Made by a program: the position numbers and the translations under genes | The notes under the pieces: generated by a model | The model's input: the letters and a program-made list of their open reading frames with translations, nothing else | What the model was told of the DNA's origin: nothing | Database searches by the model: none | Shown: piece by piece, positions 6,011 to 6,975 of the stretch | How positions within the stretch are numbered: the first letter of the stretch is position 1 | Layout: every line of letters starts with the position of its first letter | Assembly: GCA_003509065.1 (NCBI GenBank) | Contig: DODG01000326.1 | Location: 1-6,975, forward strand | DNA from: Acidobacteriota bacterium | Lineage (GTDB): Bacteria > Acidobacteriota > Vicinamibacteria > Vicinamibacterales > UBA823 | DNA: 6,975 nt | Direction: 5' to 3'

Positions 6011-6087
6011 AGGCGCGTAGCTCAGTTGGTTAGAGCGCCTGCTTGACATGCAGGAGGTCAGCGGTTCGAGTCCGCTCGTGCCTACCA
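6011..6087 (+). tRNA. tRNA-Val (anticodon GAC), CCA encoded
   Basis: The 77-nt sequence folds into a complete cloverleaf. The acceptor stem is 6011-6017 with 6077-6083 (AGGCGCG/CGTGCCT, one G-T wobble). The D arm is GCTC/GAGC at 6020-6023 and 6033-6036. The anticodon stem is CCTGC/GCAGG at 6038-6042 and 6050-6054, with loop TTGACAT; anticodon GAC is at 6045-6047. The variable loop has 5 nt, and the T arm is AGCGG/CCGCT with loop TTCGAGT. The discriminator A at 6084 is followed by an encoded CCA (6085-6087). It decodes GUC and GUU valine codons. The first pair is A-T rather than the more common G-C, which is tolerated. A strong promoter lies upstream and thrS downstream. Confidence 0.97.
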
Positions 6088-6211
6088 CGATCTTAGAACA
6101 CAGTTCGCGGCAAGGCGTGGGGTCGTGTGGCCTGTGAGAAAGGATCTTGCGCGAGTCACGGAAATTAGTGCGCTGCTCGTTAGCCAGTCGCCGTAACTAA
6201 TTCGTCATCAC

Positions 6212-6975
6212 ATGGAACAGGTAACCGTCACTCTTCCGGACGGCTCACATCGTAACGTGCCTACCGGAGCCGTCGTGCGCGATATCGCGAACACCATTTC
6301 GCCCAGACTAGCGAAGTCGGCACTGGCGGCAGTAGTGAACGACGAGCTAGTCGACCTTTCTTATCCAGTTGAAACTAACATCACACTTCGGTTAGTCACG
6401 AAAGACAGCGAAGAAGCACTGGCACTCTGCCGACATAGCACGGCTCATCTTCTCGCAGCGGCAGTCACCGCTCTATTCCCAGGTACACAGTGTGGTATCG
6501 GTCCAGCCACTAACGACGGTTTTTTCTATGACTTTGTTGTCGAGCGCCCTTTCGTAACCGAGGACTTGCAAGTTATTGAAAAAAAAATGCGTGAGTTGGC
6601 AAGTCAAGACCTGCAATATGAGCGGAAAATGTTTTCAAAGGAAGACGCCAAGTCTTTTTTTGCCGAACGTGGTGAGCCTCTCAAAGTGCAACTCGTCGAA
6701 GAAAAAGGTGGACCGGTCGTCTCCTGCTACACGATTAAAGATGTATTTATCGATTTTTGTACCGGGCCTCACGTGCCATCAACCCGAAATCTAAAAACAT
6801 TCAAACTGCTCTCTACTTCTAATGCGTACTGGAAGGGAGACGCTACTAATCAGCCGATGCAACGAGTTTACGGCACGGCGTTTTTGAAGGATGCTGAATT
6901 AAAGTTGCATCTTGAACGCCTCGAAGAAGCCAAGAAACGCGATCATCGTAAGCTCGGGAAAGAACTCGGACTATT
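6212..6975 (+). CDS. thrS: Threonyl-tRNA synthetase, N-terminal 254 codons (3' end outside window)
   Basis: The frame is open from ATG 6212 to the window end. ThrRS charges tRNA-Thr with threonine and hydrolyses mischarged Ser-tRNA-Thr. The N-terminal TGS domain (about 1-63) begins with VTLPDG. The second, editing domain (about 65-205) keeps the full zinc-like editing set: HxxxH at His75/His79 (RHSTAHLL) and Cys183/His187 in FCTGPH, equivalent to E. coli His73, His77, Cys182 and His186. GIGPATNDGFFYDF (95-108) is also canonical. YWKGD (206-210) and MQRVYGTAF, then LERLEEAKKRDHRKLGKEL, open the catalytic core, which continues past the window. An in-frame TAA at 6194-6196 with no ATG, GTG or TTG between fixes the start. 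No Shine-Dalgarno is visible. thrS lies 124 nt after tRNA-Val. Confidence 0.96.
   Translation, partial: MEQVTVTLPDGSHRNVPTGAVVRDIANTISPRLAKSALAAVVNDELVDLSYPVETNITLRLVTKDSEEALALCRHSTAHLLAAAVTALFPGTQCGIGPATNDGFFYDFVVERPFVTEDLQVIEKKMRELASQDLQYERKMFSKEDAKSFFAERGEPLKVQLVEEKGGPVVSCYTIKDVFIDFCTGPHVPSTRNLKTFKLLSTSNAYWKGDATNQPMQRVYGTAFLKDAELKLHLERLEEAKKRDHRKLGKELGL

Noticed and set aside
6088..6211. T-box riboswitch upstream of thrS
   Set aside because: No T-box consensus segment (AGGGTGG-type) and no terminator/antiterminator pair is present.
6576..6794. 72-codon + strand frame near the end
   Set aside because: It is a frame-shifted shadow of thrS, whose own frame has the complete editing-site residues.

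Overview
The window is a compact bacterial chromosomal segment made almost entirely of conserved housekeeping genes. It shows no mobile element, no CRISPR array and no phage signature. The gene set and order (xseA-xseB-ispA-tlyA-nadK, a convergent ruvX-mltG pair, a divergent S41-family gene, tRNA-Val, thrS), the mid-range base composition and the single-pass periplasmic proteins suggest a Gram-negative-type bacterium. Acidobacteriota (Vicinamibacteria-like) is my best guess from overall protein character, but this is an inference and cannot be settled here.

Region 1 (1-3100, + strand) is a dense gene string. It holds the 3' end of xseA and the whole of xseB (both subunits of exonuclease VII), ispA (short-chain prenyl diphosphate synthase), tlyA (S4-domain rRNA 2'-O-methyltransferase) and nadK (NAD kinase). 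xseA/xseB overlap by 1 nt, xseB/ispA by 4 nt and tlyA/nadK by 4 nt, so translational coupling is likely. A 70-nt gap separates ispA from tlyA. In many bacteria dxs lies at that point, and it is absent here.

Region 2 (3147-4639, - strand) holds ruvX followed by mltG. They are 2 nt apart and converge on nadK. RuvX is an RNase H-fold resolvase-like/rRNA-processing nuclease, and MltG is the membrane-anchored endolytic murein transglycosylase.

Region 3 (4640-5935) starts with a 129-nt divergent intergenic segment carrying two adjacent AT-rich dyads. A TTG-started gene for a membrane-anchored PDZ/S41 (carboxyl-terminal-processing-protease-like) protein follows. Its fold motifs are kept, but Gly291 and Gln316 occupy the positions of the catalytic Ser and Lys, so it looks like a pseudoprotease. 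This is the most interesting item in the window.

Region 4 (5947-6975) has a good sigma70-type promoter, a tRNA-Val(GAC) gene with encoded CCA, a 124-nt spacer without a recognised element, and the first 254 codons of thrS with intact editing-site residues. thrS runs off the window end.
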